Notes: generated from the letters alone by a model not told the origin. A DNA stretch of 64,000 nucleotides from Azorhizobium doebereinerae UFLA1-100 (GCF_000473085.1 NZ_AXBA01000023.1:193-64192), one strand, 5' to 3'. Positions 41,458-52,585 are shown, counted from the first letter of the stretch. Translations and numbers: made by a program.

Positions 41458-42855
41458 TCAGAGGTTCTTCACGATCTCCTCGGTGACCTTCTTGGCGTCG
41501 CCGAACAGCATCATCGTGTTGTCGCGGAAGAACAGCTCGTTCTCGACGCCGGCATAGCCCGAGCCCATGCCGCGCTTGATGAAGAGAACGGTCTTGGCCT
41601 TCTCCACGTCCAGGATCGGCATGCCGTAGATGGCCGATGTGGGGTCGGTCTTCGCCGCCGGGTTGGTGACGTCGTTGGCGCCGATGACGAAGGCGACGTC
41701 CGCCTGCGCGAACTCGGAGTTGATGTCCTCCAGCTCGAACACCTCGTCGTAGGGCACCTGGGCTTCCGCCAGCAGCACGTTCATGTGCCCCGGCATGCGG
41801 CCCGCCACCGGATGGATGGCGTACTTCACCTCGACGCCCTCTTCCTTCAGCTTGTCGGCCATCTCGCGCAGGGCGTGCTGGGCCTGGGCCACCGCCATGC
41901 CGTAGCCCGGCACGATGATGACCTTCTGGGCGTTCTTCATGATGTAGGCGGCATCGTCCGCCGAGCCCTGCTTTACCGGGCGGGTTTCCGCCACGCCCGC
42001 GGGGCCGCCGGCCGTCTCGCCGCCGAAGCCGCCGAGGATGACCGAGATGAAGGAGCGGTTCATGCCCTTGCACATGATGTAGGACAGGATCGCGCCCGAA
42101 GAACCCACCAGCGCGCCGGTGATGATCAGCGCCGTGTTGCCCAGCGTGAAGCCGATGCCGGCCGCCGCCCAACCCGAATAGGAGTTGAGCATGGACACCA
42201 CCACCGGCATGTCGGCGCCGCCGATCGGGATGATCAGCAGGCCGCCGAGCACCAGCGACAGGATGGTGATGAGCCAGAACAGCACCGAGGAGCCGGTCAT
42301 CACGAAAGCGACGATCAGCACCAGCAGCAGAAGCGCGAGGCCGCCGTTGATGAAGTGCCGGCCCGGCAGCATGATCGGCTTGCCCGACATGTTGCCGTTG
42401 AGCTTGGCGAAGGCGATGATCGAGCCGGTGAAGGTGACGGCGCCGATGGCGACGCCGAGCACCATCTCCACGAGGCTCGCCCCGTGGATGTGGCCGTAGT
42501 CACCGATGCCGAAGGCGGCCGGCGCATAGAGCGCCGCGGCCGCGACCAGCACCGCCGCGAGGCCGACCAGCGAATGGAAGGCGGCGACGAGCTGCGGCAT
42601 CTGCGTCATGGCGATGCGGCGGGCGACCACGGCGCCGATGCCGCCGCCGATGGCGATGCCCGCGATCACCAGCACCCAGCCGAAGATGTCGGCGGGGGGC
42701 GAGAGGGCCAGCGTGGTGAGCACGGCGATGCCCATGCCCACCATGCCGAACAGATTGCCCTGGCGGGAGGTGGTGGGATGCGAAAGCCCACGCAGCGCCA
42801 GGATGAACAGAATACCTGCGACCAGGTACAGAAGGGCGGCCAGATTGGCAGTCAT
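41458..42855 (-). CDS. pntB: NAD(P) transhydrogenase beta subunit
   Basis: Membrane beta subunit (465 residues) of the proton-translocating transhydrogenase, which makes NADPH from NADH at the expense of the proton gradient. About eight to nine transmembrane helices (1-250) carry the channel. The C-terminal NADP-binding domain III (about 290-465) contains VIIVPGYGMAVAQAQ, GANDVTNPA and the final KRGMGSGYAGVENELF segment. The gene follows pntAB by 10 bp in one operon. Confidence 0.97.
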   Translation of the reverse strand: MTANLAALLYLVAGILFILALRGLSHPTTSRQGNLFGMVGMGIAVLTTLALSPPADIFGWVLVIAGIAIGGGIGAVVARRIAMTQMPQLVAAFHSLVGLAAVLVAAAALYAPAAFGIGDYGHIHGASLVEMVLGVAIGAVTFTGSIIAFAKLNGNMSGKPIMLPGRHFINGGLALLLLVLIVAFVMTGSSVLFWLITILSLVLGGLLIIPIGGADMPVVVSMLNSYSGWAAAGIGFTLGNTALIITGALVGSSGAILSYIMCKGMNRSFISVILGGFGGETAGGPAGVAETRPVKQGSADDAAYIMKNAQKVIIVPGYGMAVAQAQHALREMADKLKEEGVEVKYAIHPVAGRMPGHMNVLLAEAQVPYDEVFELEDINSEFAQADVAFVIGANDVTNPAAKTDPTSAIYGMPILDVEKAKTVLFIKRGMGSGYAGVENELFFRDNTMMLFGDAKKVTEEIVKNL

Positions 42856-42865
42856 CGGTGCGCCC

Positions 42866-43321
42866 TCACTTCTTCTTCTGGTACATGGCGAGCATCCGGC
42901 TGGTCACGAGGAACCCGCCGAAGATGTTCACCGAGGCGAAGATCAGCGCGATGAAGCCGAAGCCGCGCGCCCACCAGGTGTGTCCGGGATCGCCCACCGT
43001 GGACACGCCGACCGCGAGCAGCGCGCCGACCACGATCACCGACGAGATGGCATTGGTGACCGACATGAGCGGGGTGTGCAGCGCCGGGGTCACCGACCAC
43101 ACCACGTAATAGCCGACGAACACCGCCAGCACGAAGATGGAGAGGCGGAACACGAAGGGGTCGATGGCCCCGCCGGTGGCCGCATGGGCGGCCGCGCCGA
43201 GCGCGGTGGCGGCCTGGTCGGCATAGAGCTGGGCGGCGGTCGCAGCCTGGCGCGCCACCTCGGCGGCGGCCTGCGCCTGGGCGGCGGCATCCGCCGCGAC
43301 TTGTGCGGTGATCGGGTTCAT
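42866..43321 (-). CDS. pntAB: NAD(P) transhydrogenase alpha-2 (membrane) subunit
   Basis: Short membrane subunit (151 residues) that forms part of the transhydrogenase channel when PntA is split, as in most alphaproteobacteria. The first 50 residues are an alanine/glutamine-rich helix, unusually long for the family. Three to four transmembrane helices follow, including [18 protein letters not shown] and [19 protein letters not shown]. Its ATG overlaps the pntAA stop by four bases, indicating translational coupling. Confidence 0.95.
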   Translation of the reverse strand: MNPITAQVAADAAAQAQAAAEVARQAATAAQLYADQAATALGAAAHAATGGAIDPFVFRLSIFVLAVFVGYYVVWSVTPALHTPLMSVTNAISSVIVVGALLAVGVSTVGDPGHTWWARGFGFIALIFASVNIFGGFLVTSRMLAMYQKKK

Positions 43322-44469
43322 TGGGCGGCTCCCTCAACCTTGGGGGCGAAATTGGGATGCACCACGGCGCCGTCGCGGGTGAGAAGCGTGGCCTTGACCA
43401 GTTCGTCGTCCCACTTCACCGCCAGCGCCTTCGCCTGCTTGTCCACGAGGGTCTCGAGGAAAGCGAACAGGTTCTTGGCATAGAGTTGCGAGGCGGATGC
43501 GGCGATGCGGCCGGCCACGTTGAGATAGCCGACGATCTTCACGCCGTTCACGTCGACGACCTGGCCGGCGACCGCGCCTTCCACGTTGCCGCCGCGCTCA
43601 ACCGCGAGGTCGACGAGCACGGAACCCGGCTTCATGGAAGCCACCATGGCGGCGGTGATCAGGCGCGGCGCGGGCCGGCCGGGGATCAGCGCCGTGGTGA
43701 TGACGATGTCCTGCTTCTTGATGTGCTCGGCGACGAGCGCGGCCTGCTTGGCCTGGTATTCGGCCGACATGGGCTTGGCATAGCCGCCCGAGGTCTCGGC
43801 CTGCTTGAACTCGTCGTCCTCCACCGCCACGAACTTGGCGCCGAGGGATTCGACCTGTTCCTTGGAGGCAGGGCGCACGTCGGTCGCCGTCACCACGGCG
43901 CCGAGGCGGCGGGCGGTGGCGATGGCCTGGAGGCCGGCGACGCCGGCACCCATGACGAAGGTGCGCGCGGCCGGGACGGTGCCGGCGGCGGTCATCATCA
44001 TCGGCAGCGCACGGCCGAACTCCGCCGCGGCGTCGATCACCGCGCGATAGCCGGCGAGGTTGGCCTGCGAGGACAGCACGTCCATCACCTGCGCACGGGT
44101 GATGCGGGGCATCAGCTCCATGGAGAAGGCGGCAAGGCCGGCCTCGGCCAGCTGGCGCAGGGCGTCGTCATTGCCATAGGGGTCCATGACGCCGATGACG
44201 AGCGCGCCGCGCTTGTAGGTGGCGATCTCCGCGGACGTCGGGCGGCGCACCTTCAGCACCACGTCGGCGCCGCTGGCGGCATCGGCCGCGCTCGCGGCGA
44301 TGGTGGCGCCGGCGGCCTGGTAGTCCGCATCCACGATGCCCGACTTCACGCCGGCACCGGCCTCCACGGCCACTTCCGCGCCAAGGCCGACCAGGCGCTT
44401 GACCGTATCGGGGGTCGCAGCGACCCTCGGCTCGCCGAGATCCACCTCGGCGGGGACAGCGATTTTCAT
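43318..44469 (-). CDS. pntAA: NAD(P) transhydrogenase alpha-1 (NAD-binding) subunit
   Basis: Soluble domain I of transhydrogenase (383 residues), which binds NAD(H). It is related to alanine dehydrogenase: the N-terminal part has [14 protein letters not shown], and the nucleotide-binding fold holds the motif [15 protein letters not shown] near residue 172. The mobile loop (about 225-245) carries the usual SGGYAKPMS segment. An AGAGG site precedes the ATG. It is the first of the three pnt genes and lies 29 bp after the oxidase subunit IV peptide. Confidence 0.97.
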   Translation of the reverse strand: MKIAVPAEVDLGEPRVAATPDTVKRLVGLGAEVAVEAGAGVKSGIVDADYQAAGATIAASAADAASGADVVLKVRRPTSAEIATYKRGALVIGVMDPYGNDDALRQLAEAGLAAFSMELMPRITRAQVMDVLSSQANLAGYRAVIDAAAEFGRALPMMMTAAGTVPAARTFVMGAGVAGLQAIATARRLGAVVTATDVRPASKEQVESLGAKFVAVEDDEFKQAETSGGYAKPMSAEYQAKQAALVAEHIKKQDIVITTALIPGRPAPRLITAAMVASMKPGSVLVDLAVERGGNVEGAVAGQVVDVNGVKIVGYLNVAGRIAASASQLYAKNLFAFLETLVDKQAKALAVKWDDELVKATLLTRDGAVVHPNFAPKVEGAAQ

Positions 44470-44498
44470 CTGAAACCTCTACGAGTTCCGAGCCACGC

Positions 44499-44651
44499 TC
44501 AGAGGAGGAAGATCCACATGCCAACCATGAGCACGGCCAGAGCCACGGTGCCCCATTTCGTCAGCCCAGTGAAAAGCTCGTAGGTGCGCTGATGCTCGGC
44601 ATAATCGTTGCCGTCAGCGGTGGCGTATTCAATCGCACCGTGCTCGGACAT
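44499..44651 (-). CDS. aa3-type cytochrome c oxidase subunit IV
   Basis: A 50-codon gene (start MSEHGAIEYATADGNDYAEH, end MWIFLL). Its polar N-terminus and single C-terminal transmembrane helix (about 30-49) match the bacterial aa3-oxidase subunit IV family. This small helix packs on the outside of the oxidase and is not catalytic. The pattern of acidic residues, YAEHQRTYE and a tryptophan at the start of the helix is characteristic. It lies immediately upstream of pntAA on the same strand, a pairing seen in many Hyphomicrobiales. Confidence 0.88.
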   Translation of the reverse strand: MSEHGAIEYATADGNDYAEHQRTYELFTGLTKWGTVALAVLMVGMWIFLL

Positions 44652-44823
44652 CGGTTTCCCCCTGGCGGATGGTAGCCTTGGCCCTTTAGCTGAGAAGGGC
44701 TTCTATGGCAACTTCGTGGTGGTGGACAATATACCAGAATCAGGCGCGATCAAGGCGAAATCCCAGCCTCGCCGTATTTTCTTGTTCTTGATTTGTTCTC
44801 CACCCTTCCCTATCTTCTGCGGC

Positions 44824-46161
44824 ATGGATCTGCACCGCCACACAGACCTGCCCGCCCTGCCCCAGGACCTTCCCACGCTCCCGGACGACCGCTGGACTGA
44901 GGCCCATCGCCGCCTTGAGGCGGCGCGCGCGCGGGGCGCGGAGGCGGTTGAAAACGCGCGCAAGATCAATGAGTCCCCACGGAAGACCAAGGGCGAACGG
45001 ATCCTCGGCCGGCTGAAGGCCGAGCGGGAGACGCCGCTGCCCGCCCCGCGCGCCGCGGCGCAGGACCGGCAGGCCGGTGAAGCCGGCACCCAGGTGGATG
45101 CGGACACCCGCCGGGGCCGCGGCGCCACCTCCAACGCCGCCGGCCGCTACGAGCCCGCCGCGCGCATCCTGTTCGACGACGGCTGGCAGAGCCTGGACGA
45201 TTTGCCGCCCTTCCGCACCGAGGTGACGGAGGAACGCGCCCGCACCATCATCACCCGCAACCAGTCGCCCGACATCGGCTTCGACCGCTCGATCAACGCC
45301 TATCGCGGCTGCGAGCACGGCTGCATCTATTGCTTCGCCCGGCCCACCCACGCCTACCAGGGGCTCTCCGCCGGGCTCGACTTCGAGACCAAGCTGTTCG
45401 TGAAGCCGGACGCGCCGGAACTGCTGGCGCGGGAACTGGCGCAGCCGCGCTACCAGCCGCGCACCATCGCCATGGGCACCAATACCGACCCCTACCAGCC
45501 CATCGAGCGGCGCTACGAGGTGACGCGGCGCATTCTCGAAGTGCTGGCGGACTTCGGCCATCCGGTGGGCATCGTCACCAAGTCGGCGCTGGTGGCGCGC
45601 GACATCGACATCCTCGGCCCCATGGCCGCGCGCGGCCTCGCCAAGGTGGCCATCTCGATCACCACGCTCGATCCCAATCTGGCGCGGCTGATGGAGCCGC
45701 GCGCCGCCGCGCCGCACCGCCGCCTCGCCACCATCCAGCGCCTCGCCGACGCCGGCATCCCCACCGCCGTGCTCACCGCGCCGCTGATCCCGGCGCTGAA
45801 CGATAATGAGGTGGAGCGCATCCTCGATGCCGCCAAGCACATGGGCGCGACCGAGGCCGGCTATGTCACGCTGCGCCTGCCGCTGGAAATCTCCGATTTG
45901 TTCAAGGAATGGCTGGTGACCCATTTCCCCGACAAGGCCCGGCACGTCATGGCGCTGGTGCGCGAGATGCACGGCGGCAAGGATTACGTTTCCACCTTCG
46001 GCAAGCGCGGGCGCGGCGACGGGCCCTATGCCTGGACCATCGGCCGCCGCTTCGAGATCGCCGCCCGCCGCCTCGGGCTCAACGGGCGGAACGTGAAGCT
46101 CACCACCGCCCATTTCCGCCGTCCCGCCAAGGCCGGCGAGCAACTGAGCCTGTTCGACTGA
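44824..46161 (+). CDS. PA0069-family radical SAM protein
   Basis: Radical SAM protein of 445 residues. The cluster motif is C163-x3-C167-x2-C170 (CEHGCIYC), followed by the GTNTDPYQPIE segment of the AdoMet site. The first 120 residues are an alanine/arginine-rich helical extension ending in the family element DDGWQSLDDLPPFRTEV. The SplB-like PA0069 family has no established reaction. The ATG at 44824 is taken as start, because the open frame upstream reads through the promoter region shared with the oxidase peptide. It precedes the VOC gene by 8 bp. Confidence 0.9.
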   Translation: MDLHRHTDLPALPQDLPTLPDDRWTEAHRRLEAARARGAEAVENARKINESPRKTKGERILGRLKAERETPLPAPRAAAQDRQAGEAGTQVDADTRRGRGATSNAAGRYEPAARILFDDGWQSLDDLPPFRTEVTEERARTIITRNQSPDIGFDRSINAYRGCEHGCIYCFARPTHAYQGLSAGLDFETKLFVKPDAPELLARELAQPRYQPRTIAMGTNTDPYQPIERRYEVTRRILEVLADFGHPVGIVTKSALVARDIDILGPMAARGLAKVAISITTLDPNLARLMEPRAAAPHRRLATIQRLADAGIPTAVLTAPLIPALNDNEVERILDAAKHMGATEAGYVTLRLPLEISDLFKEWLVTHFPDKARHVMALVREMHGGKDYVSTFGKRGRGDGPYAWTIGRRFEIAARRLGLNGRNVKLTTAHFRRPAKAGEQLSLFD

Positions 46162-46169
46162 GGGACACC

Positions 46170-46628
46170 ATGACGCCAGCCTTCGGCCTCCACCTCGTCA
46201 CGCTGGGCGTGGCGGATCTTGCCCGCGCCACCGCTTTCTATGAGGGCATGGGCCTCAAGCGGCGCGACGCGCAGAGCGACGCGGTCGCCTTCTTCGATGC
46301 CGGAGGCGTGGTGCTGTCGCTCTTTCCCCGCGCGGCACTCACCGCCGACGCGGGGCTGCCGCCGGCCCCGGACGGGACTGCACCGGACGGCGCCGCACGG
46401 GACGGCTGCGGCATCGCGCTCGCCTTCAACGTGGCGGGGGAGGCGGCGGTGGAAGATGTCATCGCCAGCGCCGCGCACCGGGGCGCCAAGGTGCTCAAGG
46501 CCCCGCAGCGCGCCTTCTGGGGTGGGTACAGCGGCTATTTCGCCGATCTCGACGGCCACATCTGGGAGGTGGCGCACAATCCGTTCTGGCCCTTGGACGA
46601 CAGGGGCCGCCCCACCCTGCCGGACTGA
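46170..46628 (+). CDS. VOC (glyoxalase/bleomycin-resistance fold) protein
   Basis: Protein of 152 residues with two VOC beta-alpha-beta-beta-beta modules. It begins with HLVTLGVADLARATAFYEGMGL and ends with GGYSGYFADLDGHIWEVAHNP, where the conserved glutamate (E in WEVAH) and H8 form typical metal-ligand positions. The substrate is unknown. A GAGGGA site lies in the short gap to the radical SAM gene, so the two are co-transcribed. Confidence 0.88.
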   Translation: MTPAFGLHLVTLGVADLARATAFYEGMGLKRRDAQSDAVAFFDAGGVVLSLFPRAALTADAGLPPAPDGTAPDGAARDGCGIALAFNVAGEAAVEDVIASAAHRGAKVLKAPQRAFWGGYSGYFADLDGHIWEVAHNPFWPLDDRGRPTLPD

Positions 46629-46661
46629 GCCGCGCCGCCTGGCCGGCCGGGCGCGGGCGGA

Positions 46662-47954
46662 TCAGGCGGCCCGCGCCGCCGCTCCCCGCGCCAGAGCGAT
46701 GAAGACGAGGCCGGACACGACCAGGGCCGGCAGCGTGGCGCCGAGGTCGGGCAGATACGCGACCACAAGGTGGTAGGCGGCGATGCCCACCGCCCAGGCC
46801 GCGAGGCCGCCGACGCGCCAGCCGCCCGAGAACCAATAGGCCCCGCCGGCGCGATCGATCTCCTCCAGCTTCAGGGCCCGGCGGCGGACGACGAAATGGT
46901 CCGCCAGCACCACGCCGAACAGCGGCGCGAACACCGAGCCGATCAGCAGCAGGAAGTTCTCGTAGCGCGCCATGGGCACCAGCAGCGCGATCAGCGTGCA
47001 GAGCGCGCCGAAGCCGAGCGAGAGCCCGCGCACCGGCACCCGCGCCAGCGTGCCGCTCGACACCGCCGCGGAATGGATGTCGGCGAAGGCGTTGTCGGTC
47101 TCGTCCAGCAGGATCAGCAGCAGCGCCAGCCCGCCGCCCGCCGTAGCCAGCGCCACCACCAGCGTGCCTTCGCCGTTGGAGGCGAGCGCATAGGCGGCGC
47201 CCAGTCCGTAGAACCAGATGTTGGCCAGCAGATAGCCGAGCGCGGTGCCCCGGAACATGCCGCCGGACGAGCGGCCGAAGCGGGTGTAGTCGCAGATCAG
47301 CGGCAGCCAGGACAACGGCATGGCCGCCACCAGGTCCACCGCGCCGCCGAAGCTCATGTCGCCGGAGCCGGGGCGGGCGAACAGCGCCTTCAGGTCGTGG
47401 TCCGCCAGCAGCCGCCAGGTGAGCCAGAGGGCGGCGGCGAGGATGAGATAGAGCCCCCAGGCGCGCAGGAAGCGGCGCACGAAGGAGACCGGCCCGGCCA
47501 TGGCGATGGCGGTGGCCAGCGCGCCGAACAGCAACGTCCAGGCATAGGGCCAGGAGACGCCGAAGGCGCCTTTCGCCAGCGCGTCCGCCGCCTCGCCCAT
47601 GACGATGATCTCGAACGCTCCCCACCCCACCAACTGCACGACGTTGAGGATGGTGGGCAGGCCCGCGCCGCGCAGGCCGAGGCTCGGCCGCAGCAGCGCC
47701 ATGGAGGCAAGGCCGGTGTCGGCGCCGATGACCCCCACGCTGGCCAGCAGCAGCACGCCCACGAGCGATCCGACCAGGATGGCCGCGAACGCCGCGCCCA
47801 GGCTCAGGGCCGGCACCAGCAGCGCGCCGGCCTGGAGCACCAGGAGGCCGATGCCCAGGCTGAACCACAGGGCGAAGGCATCGCGCGGGGCAAAGGCGCG
47901 GCGGTCCGCCGGCACCGGGACCAGCGGATCGTAACGGGCGTCGGTCGAGCTCAT
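46662..47954 (-). CDS. NCS1-family nucleobase/HMP permease (CytX-like)
   Basis: Polytopic permease of 430 residues with about 12 transmembrane helices of the NCS1 family (purine, cytosine, hydroxymethylpyrimidine or thiamine-precursor carriers). Family hallmarks are FSLGIGLLVLQAGALLVPAL near the N-terminus, SWLPLICDYTRF in the middle and FAPLFGVVLADHFVVRRR near residue 345. I looked for a TPP riboswitch upstream, which often precedes cytX, and found none. The start could also be a GTG at 47966. Confidence 0.85.
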   Translation of the reverse strand: MSSTDARYDPLVPVPADRRAFAPRDAFALWFSLGIGLLVLQAGALLVPALSLGAAFAAILVGSLVGVLLLASVGVIGADTGLASMALLRPSLGLRGAGLPTILNVVQLVGWGAFEIIVMGEAADALAKGAFGVSWPYAWTLLFGALATAIAMAGPVSFVRRFLRAWGLYLILAAALWLTWRLLADHDLKALFARPGSGDMSFGGAVDLVAAMPLSWLPLICDYTRFGRSSGGMFRGTALGYLLANIWFYGLGAAYALASNGEGTLVVALATAGGGLALLLILLDETDNAFADIHSAAVSSGTLARVPVRGLSLGFGALCTLIALLVPMARYENFLLLIGSVFAPLFGVVLADHFVVRRRALKLEEIDRAGGAYWFSGGWRVGGLAAWAVGIAAYHLVVAYLPDLGATLPALVVSGLVFIALARGAAARAA

Positions 47955-48109
47955 GTCGGGGTCCACGGGGCGGGTGTGGGCACAAGGGGGATCGCGCTGC
48001 CTCTAGAGCCAAATGCCCGTGAGGGGAAACGCTTTTGTGCCGCCGCCCGAGGAAGCGCCCGGAACGACGCCGGCGGGCCGCCCGTCGGCGCCCAAGCCCC
48101 GGCAACAGC

Positions 48110-48130
48110 GCCGGCCCGCAGCGGGCCGGC
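48110..48130 (-). terminator. Terminator-like hairpin after the lipoprotein gene
   Basis: GCCGGCCC pairs with GGGCCGGC around GCAGC, 34 bp beyond the stop of the lipoprotein gene. There is no T tract. Confidence 0.5.
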
Positions 48131-48163
48131 GGCAACTCTCGGTTCAGGCGAGGGAACGGGCGC

Positions 48164-48685
48164 TCAGGAGCCGCAGCGCACGTAGACCATGGTGCCGTAG
48201 CGCTTGTTCACTTCCGGATCCATCCACTTCAGCACCAGCACCTTGCCGTCCCAGCGCAGCACCTGCCGGTCGCGGTCGCCGCCGGCCGGGTCTTCCGCCG
48301 GGCCGATGAAGGTCGGGCCTCCGGCCGCCTTGGAGATGACCTCGGTCAGCTTGTTGTCGTCCGCCAGATACATCAGCACGCCGCCGTTCGGGCCGGCGGT
48401 GATGATGTAGGGATTGCTGCACTGGCCGCGCGCCTGGGCCTCGGTGCGGCCGGCGTCCTCGGGCCGGTGGTAGGCGGCAAGGCCGTAGCGGCCGACGAGG
48501 CTCGCGGCCGGAATGGGGCTGGTGTACTGCGGCGGCGGGGGCGGCGGCGGTGCGGTGGGCTCCGTCGTCGCGCAGGCGGCCAGCAGCAGCCCGGCCAGGC
48601 TGGCGACCGCCACGGCGCCGATCGGACCGCGAGAGCGCTTGGGCGAGAGATCCGCGGGAACCGGACGGACGGACGACTGAGGCAT
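48164..48685 (-). CDS. Putative lipoprotein
   Basis: Protein of 173 residues with a lipoprotein signal: a positively charged start, a hydrophobic core (IGAVAVASLAGLLLAAC) and a lipobox LAAC at about 35-38. A PPPPPPP stretch follows. The mature domain of about 120 residues contains LVGRYGLAAYH, an ARGQCSNPY segment and a C-terminal VYVRCGS, so two cysteines could pair. It looks like a small beta-rich outer-membrane-anchored domain; no family is named with confidence. The start is the ATG behind GGAG. Confidence 0.68.
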   Translation of the reverse strand: MPQSSVRPVPADLSPKRSRGPIGAVAVASLAGLLLAACATTEPTAPPPPPPPQYTSPIPAASLVGRYGLAAYHRPEDAGRTEAQARGQCSNPYIITAGPNGGVLMYLADDNKLTEVISKAAGGPTFIGPAEDPAGGDRDRQVLRWDGKVLVLKWMDPEVNKRYGTMVYVRCGS

Positions 48686-48918
48686 GCACATAACTCCGAG
48701 GCGGATAGGCCCTGACGTGCCGCGGGGCCGGACACCTGCCGCCTCCGGCGGAGACCACAGCGTGCGGACCATAAAACGTGGAGGGCGCGGCGTCGATCCT
48801 GGCTTGAACGGGTGAGGGGAACGGCTGCCACCGCGCCCCGGCGCGGCTGGGGAAGGACATTAGACGCTGCTGGTTACCACTTGGTTCCTGCCGTGGCGGC
48901 AAACGCGGCCCCCATGCC

Positions 48919-48984
48919 TTGACGCCGCTCCGCCGCGATCTTATCTCCGGCGCGAGTTTGGCACTCTCGCTCAGGGAGTGCCAG
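48919..48984 (+). promoter_or_regulatory. groESL promoter and CIRCE element
   Basis: In the 346-bp gap before groES, TTGACG (48919) and TTATCT (48941) form a sigma-70-like promoter with a 16-bp spacer. A CIRCE inverted repeat follows (TTGGCACTC, 9-base spacer, GAGTGCCAG; 48958-48984), the operator of the heat-shock repressor HrcA. The rest of the gap shows no gene. Confidence 0.9.
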
Positions 48985-49031
48985 CGTCTGCGAGCCCGGC
49001 TCGCTCTTAATGCCCGAGAGGATCAGGTCCC

Positions 49032-49319
49032 ATGTCCTTCCGTCCCCTGCATGACCGCGTGGTCGTGAAGCGCATCGAAGCCGAGCAGAAGACTGCCGGC
49101 GGCATCATCATTCCCGACACCGTCAAGGAAAAGCCCCAGGAGGGCGAGGTCGTGGCGGTGGGTCCCGGCGCCCGCGACGAGAGCGGCAAGATCGTGGCCC
49201 TCGACGTGAAGGCCGGCGACCGCGTGCTGTTCGGCAAGTGGTCCGGCACGGAAGTGAAGGTCGACGGCCAGGATCTCCTCATCATGAAGGAGAGCGACAT
49301 CCTGGGCGTGATCGGCTGA
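49032..49319 (+). CDS. groS: Co-chaperonin GroES
   Basis: Ten-kilodalton co-chaperonin (95 residues) that caps GroEL in the protein-folding cycle. The sequence starts [23 protein letters not shown], and the mobile loop (about 17-32) with GGIIIPD is intact. It ends with the beta-barrel segment [14 protein letters not shown]. An AGAGGATC site precedes the ATG. First gene of the CIRCE-controlled groESL operon. Confidence 0.98.
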   Translation: MSFRPLHDRVVVKRIEAEQKTAGGIIIPDTVKEKPQEGEVVAVGPGARDESGKIVALDVKAGDRVLFGKWSGTEVKVDGQDLLIMKESDILGVIG

Positions 49320-49330
49320 GCCCGCCTTAA

Positions 49331-51145
<1,815 letters not shown>

Positions 51146-51150
51146 AAAGG

Positions 51151-51178
51151 AAAAGCGCGGCCCAGGCCGCGCTTTTTT
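51151..51178 (+). terminator. Intrinsic terminator of groESL
   Basis: The stem AAAAGCGCGGCC / GGCCGCGCTTTT with a 2-base loop and a run of T residues follows the repeat region. Confidence 0.92.
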
Positions 51179-51209
51179 ATTGGCTGAATGAGCGCGAAAG
51201 CGGCCGCCG

Positions 51210-51833
51210 TCAGGCCGCCGCCCGCAGGTGATCGAGGAAGGCGGCCGGCTGCCCATAGAATGCGGCGTGGGGCAACACCGACATGGTCCCGTCCTGCTCC
51301 CGCACGAAGCCGGGAAAGCCGCCGATGCCGGACTGCGCCATCCGCCGCCGGGTGTCGCCCAGATGCGCCGCCACCGGCTGGGCTGCCATCGCCGCGCCGA
51401 AGGCCTCGGTATCGAGCCCCATCTCCCGCGCCAGATCCCGCAGCACGCCGTCCTCGGCCACCCGCCGCCCGTCCACATAATGCGCCCGCTGGATGGCGGC
51501 GAGCATGCGCAGCCCCCCGCCCGCCTCCAGCGCCTCGGCGGCGAGGATGGCGGCGATGGGCGGGAGGGAGTTCAGCACAAGGCCGGGGTCGGGCAGCAGC
51601 CCCTCCAGATAGGCCGGGCCGAACACCTGCCCCGTCATGACCGCGATGCGCGCGTCGGCGGCCTTGATATGCTGGTGCATCCCGGGCGGCAGGGACTGCG
51701 GGCCGGGAAACAGGCCGCCCGCGTGCGGCACCAGCTCGACGTCCGGCGCCGCCGCCGCGGCGGCCACCAGCGGGGCCGCCGCATAGCACCATCCGCACAG
51801 GGGATCGTAGATGTAATGGAGGCGGATGGTCAT
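51210..51833 (-). CDS. DsbA-family (FrnE-like) oxidoreductase
   Basis: Cytoplasmic thioredoxin-fold protein (207 residues) with a CGWC active site at 13-16, just after the first beta strand (IRLHYIYDPLCGWC). A long helical insertion follows, and the cis-proline loop reads GIGGFPGFV near residue 170. No signal peptide. FrnE-like proteins act as intracellular disulfide or selenoprotein-like oxidoreductases; the substrate is unknown. It lies 21 bp after the SDR gene on the same strand, probably one transcript under HxlR control. Confidence 0.87.
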   Translation of the reverse strand: MTIRLHYIYDPLCGWCYAAAPLVAAAAAAPDVELVPHAGGLFPGPQSLPPGMHQHIKAADARIAVMTGQVFGPAYLEGLLPDPGLVLNSLPPIAAILAAEALEAGGGLRMLAAIQRAHYVDGRRVAEDGVLRDLAREMGLDTEAFGAAMAAQPVAAHLGDTRRRMAQSGIGGFPGFVREQDGTMSVLPHAAFYGQPAAFLDHLRAAA

Positions 51834-51854
51834 GCCGGGTCCTCGCTGCGCGGC

Positions 51855-52466
51855 TCAATAGCCGACGGTGAAGCGCGCCCGGACATGGCGCGGGGTTTCG
51901 ATCTCGTCCACCAGCGCGATGGCATAGTCCTCGAACGAAATCGAGCTGCTGCCGCCCGCCGCCACCAGAAGCTGATCGGTGCCGAGCCGGAAGGTGCCGG
52001 TGCGGGGGCCGTGGAAGAACAGGGCCGAAGGCGAGAGGAAGGTCCAGTTCAGCGTGGGCTCGGCCTTCAGCTTGTCGAGGAACACGCCGCCGGCCTTGGC
52101 TTCCGCCAGATAGGCCGCCGGGAAGTCCGGCGTATCGAACACCTTGAGGCCGGGCGCGACCTCCAGGCTGCCGGCGCCGCCCACCACCAGATAGCGCGGC
52201 ACGGCCGCCGTCTTCACCGCCGAGATCAGGAGATCGGGATCGCTGGCGGTGAAATGGATGGCGCTGACCACGGCGTCATGGCCGGAGATCAGCGCGGCGA
52301 GCGCGGCCGGGTCGGCCGCGTCGCCCGCCTTGGCGGTCACGCCGGGGAGCGTGGCGATCTTCGCGGGGTCGCGCGCGACGGCGGTGACCTGGTGGCCGCG
52401 GCGGGACAGTTCGGCGGTGATGCAGGCCCCGGCGTTGCCCGAGGCTCCGATGACGGCGATCTTCAT
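51855..52466 (-). CDS. NAD(P)H-binding atypical SDR protein
   Basis: Protein of 203 residues with a Rossmann fold that starts VIGASGNAGACI (5-16), typical of NmrA/SDR-a proteins and of NAD(P)-dependent epimerase-like redox sensors. The chain is short and the classical YxxxK catalytic pair is not seen, so it may sense or use NAD(P)H without normal SDR catalysis. An AGGTG site precedes the ATG. It is divergent from the hxlR gene and transcribed with the FrnE-like gene, a common HxlR-controlled redox arrangement. Confidence 0.85.
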   Translation of the reverse strand: MKIAVIGASGNAGACITAELSRRGHQVTAVARDPAKIATLPGVTAKAGDAADPAALAALISGHDAVVSAIHFTASDPDLLISAVKTAAVPRYLVVGGAGSLEVAPGLKVFDTPDFPAAYLAEAKAGGVFLDKLKAEPTLNWTFLSPSALFFHGPRTGTFRLGTDQLLVAAGGSSSISFEDYAIALVDEIETPRHVRARFTVGY

Positions 52467-52480
52467 TTTGGCACCTGCTA

Positions 52481-52526
52481 GTTTCTGATAGAAACCAGAT
52501 GCTCTTTATAGTACCTGCTGTAAAGA
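52481..52526. promoter_or_regulatory. Candidate HxlR operators in the divergent promoter
   Basis: GTTTCT-GAT-AGAAAC is a perfect 15-bp dyad at 52481-52495, and TCTTTA/TAAAGA forms a second dyad at 52503-52526. Both lie between the SDR and hxlR starts and are the only AT-rich stretch there. Assignment to HxlR is inference. Confidence 0.5.
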
Positions 52527-52585
52527 ACGCACCTGGAACTCATCAGGTCACCGCCTGGAAACCGGCGGGATGGAAAGCAAGGCCC

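Noticed and set aside
47955..48163. TPP riboswitch upstream of the CytX-like permease
   Set aside because: No CTGAGA-type THI box or paired stems were found in the 197-bp region.
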